Position numbers and translations under genes: made by a program. From Pedobacter psychrotolerans (lineage in GTDB: Bacteria > Bacteroidota > Bacteroidia > Sphingobacteriales > Sphingobacteriaceae), in assembly GCF_004340665.1 (NCBI RefSeq), contig NZ_SLWO01000007.1, forward strand, positions 1-32,307: DNA of 32,307 bases. The letters run 5' to 3'. The notes under the pieces were generated by a model. That model searched no databases, was not told where the DNA came from, and worked only from the letters and a program-made list of their open reading frames with translations. Below are positions 1 to 7,484 of the stretch, piece after piece (the stretch's first letter is position 1; every line of letters begins with the position of its first letter).

Positions 1-15
1 TTTCGGTTGGGAGTG

Positions 16-46
16 CAAAGGTAGAAATCTTTTCTGAACTTCCAAA
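16..46 (-). promoter_or_regulatory. Bacteroidota sigma-type promoter, tandem copy 1
   Basis: Read on the minus strand, this stretch has a TTTG -33 element (43-46) and a TACCTTTG -7 element (16-23) separated by exactly 19 bp. That is the Bacteroidota housekeeping consensus. Transcription would run left, out of the window, so the served gene is not visible. It is the copy closest to that gene. Confidence 0.75.
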
Positions 47-141
47 TAAAATAATTTTATTTTTTCTGTCCCTCTTTCCTCTCTAACCTTTCAATGTGCC
101 AGCCTTTAAAACCAGCTCCCCGTTCTTTCCTAACCGGGATG

Positions 142-172
142 CAAAGGTAATGATCTTTTTCATTTGAGCAAA
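142..172 (-). promoter_or_regulatory. Bacteroidota sigma-type promoter, tandem copy 2
   Basis: Minus-strand TTTG (169-172), 19-bp spacer, TACCTTTG (142-149). The initiation region after the -7 box (GCATCCCGG) is nearly the same as in copy 3. It lies 126 bp upstream of copy 1. Confidence 0.75.
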
Positions 173-262
173 TTTTATTTGAAATAAATTTCACCCCTTT
201 TATCCCCTCTCACCATCATTAACCCAGCTTTTCAATACATCCGTTTCCTCCGAAGCGGGATG

Positions 263-293
263 CAAAGGTAGCAAAAATTAATACCCCTGCAAA
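263..293 (-). promoter_or_regulatory. Bacteroidota sigma-type promoter, tandem copy 3
   Basis: Minus-strand TTTG (290-293), 19-bp spacer, TACCTTTG (263-270), followed by GCATCCCGC. It is the most distal of three promoters spaced 121-126 bp apart. The stretches between them are similar pyrimidine-rich sequence, suggesting tandem duplication of a promoter unit. Confidence 0.75.
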
Positions 294-300
294 CCTATCA

Positions 301-674
301 ACTCTCTTTTATCACCTAAAACCATAAGACCCTGTTAATCATCACGAAAAAATCGAAATAAATAAAACATTTCACAGCAATGGGTGCTTGCGTGGGTTGT
401 TTAATAGCTAAACAATTTGGAAATTGGCTTTCGACCATATAGACATAGAGAACATATAGGCTATGAGAATGTATTGGTAAGGGTTATTTAAAGGGTATTG
501 TGAAGATTAAAATACAATTCCGAATGAATGAAGAAGTTTGGATGAATAAGGCCAAGTTGCAATAACCTAGCGTTCATTTAAATAAGGAGAATAGTTAAAG
601 CCTTTATAGTTTAAAATCTGCCTTAGTTAAGACGTAATAATTATTAAATTGACTTAATACCATATATAATAAAC
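301..674. other. Intergenic region, nothing recognised
   Basis: AT-rich spacer between the leftward promoters and the 3' end of the acetyltransferase gene. I see no open frame of note, no strong hairpin and no RNA gene here. Confidence 0.5.
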
Positions 675-1184
675 TTATTTTAATTTTTCTGATCTTTCTA
701 TAAGGAAATAATTGAGCTCTACCCCTTTCCTCTTAATATTATTCAGCTGCTTGAAGCCTAACTTTTGCAGAACTTTCTGGGAGCCTGTATTTCTTAAATC
801 AGTTAGGGCTACAATTTCATTTGTTTTGGTCTTTGCAAAACCATAAGATAAAAGAGCCTTGGCAACTTCCGTACCGATCCCCATACCCCAATATGATTTA
901 ATCAAACTATAACCAATTTCGGTTTGTTCCGGAACCTCAACAAATGGCCTGTAAAGACAAGTACCTATAAACAAATCACTATTAGCATCAAATATGCCCC
1001 ATCTACCAAATGATCCAAGGTGGTAATCCTTTAAGGCTATTTCAAATAGTTGATGATAATCATTAGCATGGAGCTGTGGAAGAAATTTGGTCACCTCTTT
1101 ATCTTCAAAAAAGGAAATAAACAAATATTCTTCAGACGGTAGAAATTCTCGGATTACTATTGTTTTGCTTTGATAAATTATCAT
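675..1184 (-). CDS. GNAT family N-acetyltransferase (RimJ/RimL-like)
   Basis: A 169-residue cytoplasmic protein, the usual length for single-domain GNAT enzymes, which move an acetyl group from acetyl-CoA to an amine. The acetyl-CoA binding region is visible around residues 91-115: EIGYSLIKSYWGMGIGTEVA contains the Q/R-x-x-G-x-G/A type turn (here WGMGIGTE), and the following VLQKLGFK segment (about 138-145) is the typical motif B end. EIGY..SYWGMG..TE is characteristic of the RimJ/RimL (Acetyltransf_3) branch. That branch acetylates ribosomal protein N-termini in Escherichia coli, but most members modify other amines, so the substrate is open. It is transcribed alone, with katG upstream on the same strand and a terminator in between. 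Confidence 0.85.
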   Translation of the reverse strand: MIIYQSKTIVIREFLPSEEYLFISFFEDKEVTKFLPQLHANDYHQLFEIALKDYHLGSFGRWGIFDANSDLFIGTCLYRPFVEVPEQTEIGYSLIKSYWGMGIGTEVAKALLSYGFAKTKTNEIVALTDLRNTGSQKVLQKLGFKQLNNIKRKGVELNYFLIERSEKLK

Positions 1185-1270
1185 ATATATAATAACAAGG
1201 CTATCACATGCAAATATATGTCTATTGAATTATATCTAAAAGATTGTTCCTGCTAAATACAATCAACTGA

Positions 1271-1295
1271 AAAAGGGTGCCATTTGCACCCTTTT
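1271..1295 (-). terminator. Intrinsic terminator of katG
   Basis: A perfect 10-bp stem (AAAAGGGTGC, 1271-1280, with GCACCCTTTT, 1286-1295) and a 5-nt loop, 15 bp after the katG stop. On the minus strand the stem ends in a run of five U. It separates katG from the acetyltransferase. Confidence 0.8.
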
Positions 1296-1309
1296 AATCA
1301 TATTAAATG

Positions 1310-3586
1310 TTAAACAAGATCAAAACGATCCAGGTTCATCACCTTTGTCCATGCTTGAATGAAATCTTTAACAAATTTCTCATTTCCATCAGCACTTGCA
1401 TATAATTCAGCAATTGCTCTGAGTTCTGCATTTGAACCAAATACTAAATCAGCACGACTGGCTGTCCATTTTGGTTGTCCAGTTGTTCTGTCGCTACCTA
1501 GATATGTCTCTTTTTCATCGGAAGTAGCTTTCCAAGCGGTGTTCATATCTAATAAATTAACAAAAAACTCATTAGTAAGCTTTCCAGGAGTATTGGTAAA
1601 TACACCATTTTTAGAACCATCAAAATTAGTATCCAATACCCTTAAACCACCAATTAAAACAGTCAGTTCAGGAGCGGTTAAAGTAAGTAGCTGTGCTTTA
1701 TCAATCAGTAGCTCTTCTGTAGAAACCGATGACTTTAATTTCCGGTAGTTACGGAAACCATCAGCCTGTGGTTCCAGATAACTAAAGGATTCTATGTCAG
1801 TTTGTGATTGTGATGCATCCATCCGCCCTGCTGTAAAAGGAACATTGATTGCATGTCCGGCATCGCTAGCTGCTTTTTCTACACCCGCTACACCTGCTAA
1901 AACAATTATGTCTGCTATAGAGATCTGTTTTCCATCAATTTGACTGCTATTAAATTCTTGTTGAATCTTTTCTAATACACCTAAAACCCTTTGTAATTGA
2001 GATGGATTATTCACTTTCCAATCTTTCTGAGGCATTAAACGAATACGGGCACCATTTGCTCCACCGCGTTTATCAGACCCTCTGAAAGTGGATGCAGAAG
2101 CCCAGGCAGTAGACACCAGTTCAGACACAGTCAAACCTGAAGATAATAATTTCGACTTCAATGTTTCAATATCGCTATCACTTACCAATGCATGGTTTAC
2201 TGCAGGTATAGGATCTTGCCAAAGCAATTCTTCCTGAGGCACATCCGGACCAAGGTAACGGCTTATCGGTCCCATATCCCGATGTGTTAATTTATACCAT
2301 GCACGTGCAAAAGCGTCTGCAAATTCATCCGGATTTTCTAGAAAGCGTCTTGAAATCTTTTCATATGCCGGATCAAAGCGCAAGGCAACGTCTGTTGTGA
2401 GCATTGATGGCAGATGTTTCTTCGTATTATCGAAAGCATCAGGAATAATTGCCTCAGCATTTTTGGCTACCCATTGATGTGCACCAGCTGGGCTTTTGGT
2501 TAATTCCCAATCATAAGCAAAAAGATTTTCGAAGAAATTATTACTCCACTGTGTGGGTGTAGTTGTCCAGGTAACTTCAAGTCCGCTGGTAATGGTATCT
2601 GCACCTTTACCGCTTCCATAGCTGTTGTTCCATCCAAATCCCTGGTTTTCAATCCCTGCGGCTTCAGGTTCTTTTCCTACATGATCTGCAGAAGCAGCAC
2701 CATGTGTTTTCCCGAAACTATGACCGCCGGCAATTAAGGCTACCGTTTCTTCATCATTCATGGCCATTCTTCCGAAAGTATCGCGGATATCTTTAGCAGC
2801 CAATACCGGATCAGGGTTTCCATCTGGTCCTTCTGGATTCACATAAATTAAACCCATTTGTACAGCGGCAAGTGGCTTTTCAAGGTTACGGGAATGGATA
2901 TCTCCGTCAGCATCATCATCACTCACCAAAACTCCATGTTCTTTATCAGCACCATCTGAACCATGACCATATCGCAAATCGCCACCTAACCAGGTTGTTT
3001 CAGATCCCCAATAAACAGATTCATCAGCCTCCCAGGCATCTTCTCGTCCGCCGGCAAAGCCAAAGGTTTTAAAATTCATTGATTCCAGCGCCACATTCCC
3101 GGTAAGGATGATCAGATCTGCCCATGAAATTTTATTTCCATATTTTTGTTTGATCGGCCAAAGTAATCTTCTGGCTTTATCAAGACTTACATTATCTGGC
3201 CAGCTGTTTAGTGGCGCAAAACGTTGCAATCCTGCCCCTGCTCCCCCACGACCATCTCCCACGCGATAAGTTCCGGCACTGTGCCAGGCCATACGGATGA
3301 ATAATCCACCATAGTGACCAAAATCTGCTGGCCACCAATCCTGCGAATCCGTCATTAACACTTTCAGATCATTTTTTAGTTCTTCGAGGTTAAGGCTATT
3401 AAAAGCATCAGCATAATTAAAATCCTTATCCAATGGGTTTGATAAGGAAGAATTCTGACGTAGAATGTTTAGTTTTAGTTGATTTGGCCACCAGTCATGA
3501 TTTCTGGTTCCACCACCTCCAACATTCTGTTTCATACTCCCATTATGAAACGGGCATTTGCTGATATCATTTGAATCTTTTTCCAT
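1310..3586 (-). CDS. katG: Catalase-peroxidase KatG
   Basis: A 758-residue haem enzyme that dismutates hydrogen peroxide and also acts as a peroxidase. The distal triad is in FIRMAWHSAGTYR: R98, W101 and H102. The proximal haem ligand is H289 in AGGHSFGKTHG. The three residues that form the covalent Met-Tyr-Trp adduct needed for catalase activity are all present: W101, Y248 (in LIYVNPEGP) and M274 (in FGRMAMND). The loop between W101 and Y248 is long (residues about 196-240, with an acidic DDDADGD stretch), a variant known in a subset of KatG proteins. Both the N-terminal catalytic half and the C-terminal haem-less half are present, so the gene is full length. It stands alone, with a terminator after it; no peroxide-response operator was recognised upstream. 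Confidence 0.98.
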   Translation of the reverse strand: MEKDSNDISKCPFHNGSMKQNVGGGGTRNHDWWPNQLKLNILRQNSSLSNPLDKDFNYADAFNSLNLEELKNDLKVLMTDSQDWWPADFGHYGGLFIRMAWHSAGTYRVGDGRGGAGAGLQRFAPLNSWPDNVSLDKARRLLWPIKQKYGNKISWADLIILTGNVALESMNFKTFGFAGGREDAWEADESVYWGSETTWLGGDLRYGHGSDGADKEHGVLVSDDDADGDIHSRNLEKPLAAVQMGLIYVNPEGPDGNPDPVLAAKDIRDTFGRMAMNDEETVALIAGGHSFGKTHGAASADHVGKEPEAAGIENQGFGWNNSYGSGKGADTITSGLEVTWTTTPTQWSNNFFENLFAYDWELTKSPAGAHQWVAKNAEAIIPDAFDNTKKHLPSMLTTDVALRFDPAYEKISRRFLENPDEFADAFARAWYKLTHRDMGPISRYLGPDVPQEELLWQDPIPAVNHALVSDSDIETLKSKLLSSGLTVSELVSTAWASASTFRGSDKRGGANGARIRLMPQKDWKVNNPSQLQRVLGVLEKIQQEFNSSQIDGKQISIADIIVLAGVAGVEKAASDAGHAINVPFTAGRMDASQSQTDIESFSYLEPQADGFRNYRKLKSSVSTEELLIDKAQLLTLTAPELTVLIGGLRVLDTNFDGSKNGVFTNTPGKLTNEFFVNLLDMNTAWKATSDEKETYLGSDRTTGQPKWTASRADLVFGSNAELRAIAELYASADGNEKFVKDFIQAWTKVMNLDRFDLV

Positions 3587-3841
3587 TATTTTATGTTTTG
3601 TTATTTGAAATTAACCTATGCTTTCGATAAATCATTTAAAGTTAAAGGTTCCTTTTCAGAAATCACAATCGAATAATTCTATATTTCCATAGTCAAAATC
3701 TATCTGAGTGGGGGTAATATTAATATGTCAAGAATACCTGGGATCAATCCTTTTGCTAAGACATTGGATGATTTGTTATAGATAAGTTAAGAAGATAACC
3801 TTTTATATAGCATATTTGCGATGTAGTATATTAAGAGCCAT

Positions 3842-4630
3842 ATGATCAAAGAGGAAAAAGTTTATGCAGTTATCACGGGAGCAAGCAAAGGTATAGGCAA
3901 ATCAATTGCCGCTGAATTGGCTAAAAAAGGCTTTAATCTTTTGTTAATAGCCCGCTCTGCTGAAGAATTGGCATCACTTGGCCATGAACTTGAAGTAAAA
4001 TACGGGATAGCGACTGATTTTTTAGCAATTGATTTAAGTCAGTCAACTTCTCCAAAAGTAGTATTTGATTGGATTACAGACAAAAAATATGGTGTTAACG
4101 CCTTAGTTAATAATGCTGGTTATGGGCAATGGGGACAATTTAAAGATTTAGATCTCAAAGCTCAAATGGAAATGTGCCGATTAAATATGAATACACTTAT
4201 TTCTTTATGCCATCTTCTGATCCCTTCACTATTAAAGGAAAAGCAATCTTACATTCTCAATATATCCAGTACAGCAGCATATCAGGCTGTACCTACACTT
4301 GCTATTTATTCAGCAACAAAAGCTTTTGTCCTCTCTTTTTCCCGAGCACTAAGATTTGAATTAAAAAATACATCCATATCGGTTACCTGTTTAAGCCCCG
4401 GCCCTGTAGATACCGGATTCGCACACCGTGCAGGATTGGATGCCTTTAGTAAGATGGCTGAAAAATTTAATATGCAACCCGCTGAAGTTGCTACAATAGC
4501 GGTAAAAGGAATGCTTGCAAAGAAGTCGGAAATTGTTCCAGGCTTAACCAATGTAGTAAGTGTTTATGCAAACAGATTTCTGCCGAAGGCATTTATAGAA
4601 AAAATGGCTGCTGGTATATATAAGGTATAA
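3842..4630 (+). CDS. Short-chain dehydrogenase/reductase (SDR family)
   Basis: A 262-residue classical SDR, a cytoplasmic NAD(P)-dependent oxidoreductase. The nucleotide-binding motif TGASKGIG is at residues 12-19, NNAG at 90-93, a catalytic Ser at 142/143 (NISSTA), and the catalytic Y156-x3-K160 pair in YSATK. The segment LSPGPVDTGF (around 185-194) is the usual stretch after the active site. The basic residue in the glycine-rich motif (K17) and IAR after beta-2 favour NADP(H), as in the DltE/YqjQ-like branch of SDRs. The substrate cannot be read from the sequence. A CATATTTG element near 3808-3820, one base off the Bacteroidota -7 box, may start the transcript. It is monocistronic; no clear terminator hairpin follows. 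Confidence 0.92.
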   Translation: MIKEEKVYAVITGASKGIGKSIAAELAKKGFNLLLIARSAEELASLGHELEVKYGIATDFLAIDLSQSTSPKVVFDWITDKKYGVNALVNNAGYGQWGQFKDLDLKAQMEMCRLNMNTLISLCHLLIPSLLKEKQSYILNISSTAAYQAVPTLAIYSATKAFVLSFSRALRFELKNTSISVTCLSPGPVDTGFAHRAGLDAFSKMAEKFNMQPAEVATIAVKGMLAKKSEIVPGLTNVVSVYANRFLPKAFIEKMAAGIYKV

Positions 4631-4781
4631 CCTTTATTTATTATTCAACGAGACCTGTTTTGCAAAATAGAATCTGCCTATAAATAGCTTTACTAAAATA
4701 ATTCATTTCAGATAAATAAATTCAAGATATAAATCAACAAAAAAAAAGACTATAAAATAGATAGATATTATATAATTAATT

Positions 4782-4789
4782 TATATTTG
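4782..4789 (+). promoter_or_regulatory. Possible -7 box for tRNA-Cys
   Basis: TATATTTG matches the TAnnTTTG -7 consensus exactly and lies about 40 bp before the tRNA. No TTTG is found 19 bp further upstream, so the call rests on one element in a very AT-rich region. Confidence 0.35.
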
Positions 4790-4829
4790 TTTTATATTCA
4801 TTTCTAATAAATCAATTGATGAATTAAAT

Positions 4830-4901
4830 AGTCATGTGGCCGAGTGGTTTAGGTACAGGTCTGCAAAACCTTTTACGGCGGTTCGAATCCGTCCATGACG
4901 T
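4830..4901 (+). tRNA. tRNA-Cys (GCA)
   Basis: A 72-nt cloverleaf can be drawn. The acceptor stem pairs GTCATG with CATGAC (positions 2-7). The anticodon loop CTGCAAA has GCA at 4863-4865. The T-arm is GGCGG-TTCGAAT-CCGTC (4877-4893). U8 is at 4837 and the discriminator is U (4901), the base expected for tRNA-Cys. CCA is not encoded. Oddities: the first acceptor pair would be A-G (4830/4900), the base of the anticodon stem is C-U (4856/4872), and the D-stem has only three pairs including one G-U. It could be the only tRNA-Cys or a drifting extra copy. A bidirectional hairpin about 70 bp downstream may end the transcript. Confidence 0.85.
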
Positions 4902-4969
4902 CTACACTGGAAGATATATAGTTCTTTCCTCCTATTGGTATTTCTTTGAAATAATAACTGCTAATAAAC

Positions 4970-5006
4970 AAAAAAGCCCTCAGGTGGATATACTGAGGGC
5001 TTTTTT
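4970..5006. terminator. Bidirectional intrinsic terminator
   Basis: A perfect 13-bp stem (AAAAAAGCCCTCA at 4970-4982 with TGAGGGCTTTTTT at 4994-5006) and an 11-nt loop. A-tract and T-tract flank the GC core, so it can stop transcription from both sides: the plus-strand tRNA and the minus-strand histone-like gene. Confidence 0.85.
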
Positions 5007-5021
5007 AATTGCTACAAGTGC

Positions 5022-5201
5022 CTATTTTGCACCATTTTTTTTCTCTGTAACTTCTGCTCTGATTTCTTGAGCCAATACTTTTAAGTCTTGCATTGCTTTA
5101 CGAACACGAGTTCCAGCTGCAGCATTTCCGCCATCATAGAATTTAGCAATATCAGCTTCAACTGAAGCGATAACTTCTTGTACCTGTTTGAATTTTTCCA
5201 T
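5022..5201 (-). CDS. Histone H1-like DNA-binding protein (Hc1-type)
   Basis: A short gene of 59 codons. The product begins MEKFKQVQEVIASVEAD, continues with FYDGGNAAAGTRVRKAMQDL and ends EVTEKKNGAK. The signature GNxAAGTRVRKxxQxLKxLAQEIR is that of the small histone H1-like proteins found in nearly all Bacteroidota (PF07432-type family). These bind DNA non-specifically and are thought to act in nucleoid organisation. The protein is helical with a lysine-rich tail, cytoplasmic, with no signal peptide. The start is fixed by the family N-terminus. It is monocistronic, with a good promoter upstream (5266-5295) and a strong terminator 16 bp after the stop. Confidence 0.9.
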   Translation of the reverse strand: MEKFKQVQEVIASVEADIAKFYDGGNAAAGTRVRKAMQDLKVLAQEIRAEVTEKKNGAK

Positions 5202-5265
5202 AGTTATGAATAATTAAGATAGATAAATCAATCTATAAATTAATGTAAACCCGTTTTAGGGCTCA

Positions 5266-5295
5266 CAAAACTAATAAATCCCGTCAGATTACAAA
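5266..5295 (-). promoter_or_regulatory. Promoter of the histone H1-like gene
   Basis: On the minus strand: TTTG (5292-5295), an 18-bp spacer, and TAGTTTTG (5266-5273), matching TAnnTTTG. It predicts a 5' leader of roughly 60 nt before the start at 5201. Confidence 0.6.
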
Positions 5296-5548
5296 AAAAA
5301 TCTGTTAAAGACTTTACTATTTAATAGAATAAGATAGAGCCTTCTCTTTATTATCTTAAAACATTTTATGTTTTTGAGGAAATTATTGAAATCAGAAATT
5401 TGAGTATAAATACTGATTTATCCATATATTTACCCGTCTGGTGTAGGTTGTTTAATTAATATTTTTCGCCTGGTAATTACTTCAAATCTTTGTAAGCAAA
5501 TAATGTGTTTAATGACAAACAATTGGCGGATTAATGTGTATTGTTAGC
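5296..5548. other. Intergenic region between divergent genes
   Basis: AT-rich spacer that must hold the promoter of the plus-strand Mla operon. I could not pick a convincing TTTG/TAnnTTTG pair for it, and I see no hairpin or RNA gene. Confidence 0.4.
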
Positions 5549-5905
5549 ATGAAAATATTATTCATGATGCCTATCGTTCTATTGGGTACTGCCTGCCACA
5601 ATACCAATCCTGAGCAAGGTTCCGGCGGAAAGAAAGTAGATCGTCAAACTACCCTTTCCAGTTCGGGAATTGTAGATTCGGCAAAGGCCATTATTGATCA
5701 GTCGGTTGCTTTGAAACAGCAATTGAATCAGGGAAAAATTAGTCAGGAATATTTTCAGAAAAGAAATAACAGTATGATGGCAACCTATAAGGTATTGTAT
5801 AAAAGCCTTTCTCCGGCAGATACACTCGAGATCTCTAAGCATAGGCTATTAAAAGAAAAAGAAATGCTCAAGGATTCAACTATAAAAATAAAAACTCAAA
5901 AATGA
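5549..5905 (+). CDS. Small lipoprotein, first gene of the Mla operon
   Basis: The product is 118 residues from the start at 5549 (an upstream in-frame ATG at 5534 would add five residues, MCIVS, before the signal peptide). It begins with a short lipoprotein signal, MKILFMMPIVLLGTAC, with the lipobox LGTAC and the lipidated Cys at 16. The rest is polar and helical, with Q/K-rich segments and no cysteine. I do not recognise a family. Its stop overlaps the start of the MlaE gene (ATGA), so the two are translationally coupled. By position it could be an accessory lipoprotein of the transporter, but nothing in the sequence proves that. Confidence 0.8.
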   Translation: MKILFMMPIVLLGTACHNTNPEQGSGGKKVDRQTTLSSSGIVDSAKAIIDQSVALKQQLNQGKISQEYFQKRNNSMMATYKVLYKSLSPADTLEISKHRLLKEKEMLKDSTIKIKTQK

Positions 5906-6702
5906 GCTTAGAGCAAGAGAAAACAGCTGAAACACCCAAACCAGTGGGTAAGTTTGGCAATTTGTTTATTACTTTATATAATGTATTTGGATTTATCGGA
6001 AGATTTTTCCGGGAAGCTTTTCTACCTCCATATGAATTTAAGGAACTCATGAGGCAGTGTTACGAAATTGGCTATCGGTCCGCACTTCTTATATCTACCA
6101 CTGGTTTTATTACAGGCCTGGTATTTACCAAGCAATCCAGACCTTCATTATCAGAGTTTGGCGCAACCTCATGGTTACCTTCCTTAGTAGGAATCGCTTT
6201 GTTAAGAACACTAGCACCATTGCTTACAGGTCTTATCGCAGCAGGAAAAGTAGGTTCCAGCATAGGTGCCGAATTAGGTTCTATGAAAGTTAGTGAACAG
6301 ATTGATGCCATGGAAGTGAGTGCTACCAATCCATTTAAATTTTTAGTAGCAACAAGGGTTTTGGCGGCCACCATTACCATGCCCATCCTTACTTTTTATA
6401 CTGCAATGGTTGGTATGCTGGGTGCCTTACTAAATGTTTCCGTAAATGAAGGTACCAGTGCCACTACGTTTTTTCAAAGTGCATTAGAAAACATTACTTA
6501 TTTAGATATTATTGCCAGTACCGTAAAAGCGATCATATTTGGTTTTACCATAGCCATTGTGGGTTGTTATCAAGGATATCATTCCTCAAAAGGTACTGAA
6601 GGTGTAGGTAAAGCTGCAAATTCTGCTGTAGTAACGGCGATGTTTCTCATCTTTGTTGAAGAGGTGGTTTGTGTTCAGATTTTTAGCCTTTTTAATACAT
6701 AA
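5902..6702 (+). CDS. mlaE: MlaE-family ABC transporter permease
   Basis: A 266-residue integral inner-membrane protein of the MlaE/YrbE/TGD1 family, the permease of MCE-type lipid transporters. About five hydrophobic segments are visible from residue 55 on (for example ALLISTTGFITGLVF, TITMPILTFYTAMVGMLGAL, IIFGFTIAIVGC, VVTAMFLIFVEEVVCV). The family signature is clear: LLTGLIAAGKVGSSIGAELG followed by SEQIDAMEVSATNPFKFLV, the conserved E-x-IDA-ME stretch on the cytoplasmic side that contacts the ATPase. It starts inside the preceding lipoprotein stop and is followed by the ATPase gene after 6 bp, so the order lipoprotein-mlaE-mlaF-mlaD is one operon. Family role: moving phospholipids between inner and outer membrane; direction is not readable here. 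Confidence 0.95.
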   Translation: MSLEQEKTAETPKPVGKFGNLFITLYNVFGFIGRFFREAFLPPYEFKELMRQCYEIGYRSALLISTTGFITGLVFTKQSRPSLSEFGATSWLPSLVGIALLRTLAPLLTGLIAAGKVGSSIGAELGSMKVSEQIDAMEVSATNPFKFLVATRVLAATITMPILTFYTAMVGMLGALLNVSVNEGTSATTFFQSALENITYLDIIASTVKAIIFGFTIAIVGCYQGYHSSKGTEGVGKAANSAVVTAMFLIFVEEVVCVQIFSLFNT

Positions 6703-6708
6703 CTGAAT

Positions 6709-7482
6709 ATGACAGCGAAAGACATGACCGATTTCAGTGCTGAAAAAGTAATTGAAATAAAAGCATTAAATAAGGCATTTGGATCTTATCAGGTTTTAGA
6801 AGGTGCAAACCTTGATCTCTATAAAGGGGAGAATCTGGTGGTACTAGGAAAAAGTGGTACGGGTAAGTCGGTATTAATTAAAATTATTGTTGGTCTACTT
6901 CGTCCAGATAGCGGATTGGTAAACGTATTAGGCCACAAGGTAGATGAAATTTCTTATCAGGAATTACTCGATCTCAGATTAAGAATTGGCTTTTCTTTTC
7001 AGAATAGTGCATTATATGATAGTATGACTGTTCGGGATAACCTGGAATTTCCATTGGTAAGAAACCGAAAAGACCTCACTAAGCCTGAAGTAAATGCATT
7101 GATAGAAGAAATGCTAGATGCCGTAGGATTGGCTCAAACCATTAATCAAATGCCATCAGAACTATCAGGCGGACAAAGAAAACGGATCGGAATAGCCAGA
7201 ACACTTATTTTAAAACCGGAAATAATGCTTTATGACGAGCCTACGGCTGGTTTAGATCCCATTACTTCAAAGGAAATTAATAAACTGATCAATGATGTTC
7301 AGGAGCGATACCATACCAGTGCAATTGTTATTACCCACGATTTAACCTGTGCAAAGGAAGTAGGCAATCGCGTTGCCATGCTTATGGAAAGGCGTTTTGA
7401 AAGACAAGGAAGTTTTGAAGATATATTTAATTCAGGCGATCAGCTGGCACAACCATTTTATGATTACAATTTTATACAATAA
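6709..7482 (+). CDS. mlaF: MlaF-family ABC transporter ATPase
   Basis: A 257-residue cytoplasmic ATPase that powers the MlaE permease. Motifs are in the normal order and spacing: Walker A GKSGTGKS (47-54), Q-loop FQN (97-99), ABC signature LSGGQ (152-156), Walker B IMLYDEP (172-178), the D-loop AGLD right after it, and the switch His in VITHD (about 207-211). The LSGGQRKRIGIARTLILKPE stretch and the SALYDSMTVRDNLEFPL segment are typical of the MlaF/Ttg2A branch rather than of general importers. Six bases separate it from mlaE and two from mlaD. A second possible start at residue 6 (MTDFSAEK) would not affect any domain. Confidence 0.96.
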   Translation: MTAKDMTDFSAEKVIEIKALNKAFGSYQVLEGANLDLYKGENLVVLGKSGTGKSVLIKIIVGLLRPDSGLVNVLGHKVDEISYQELLDLRLRIGFSFQNSALYDSMTVRDNLEFPLVRNRKDLTKPEVNALIEEMLDAVGLAQTINQMPSELSGGQRKRIGIARTLILKPEIMLYDEPTAGLDPITSKEINKLINDVQERYHTSAIVITHDLTCAKEVGNRVAMLMERRFERQGSFEDIFNSGDQLAQPFYDYNFIQ

Positions 7483-7484
7483 AC

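Noticed and set aside
1359..1748. Plus-strand open frame of 129 codons inside katG
   Set aside because: Lies wholly antisense to katG, whose protein is unmistakable; the antisense product has no family features.
4834..5070. Plus-strand frame of 78 codons
   Set aside because: Runs through the tRNA-Cys, the terminator and the antisense of the histone H1-like gene.
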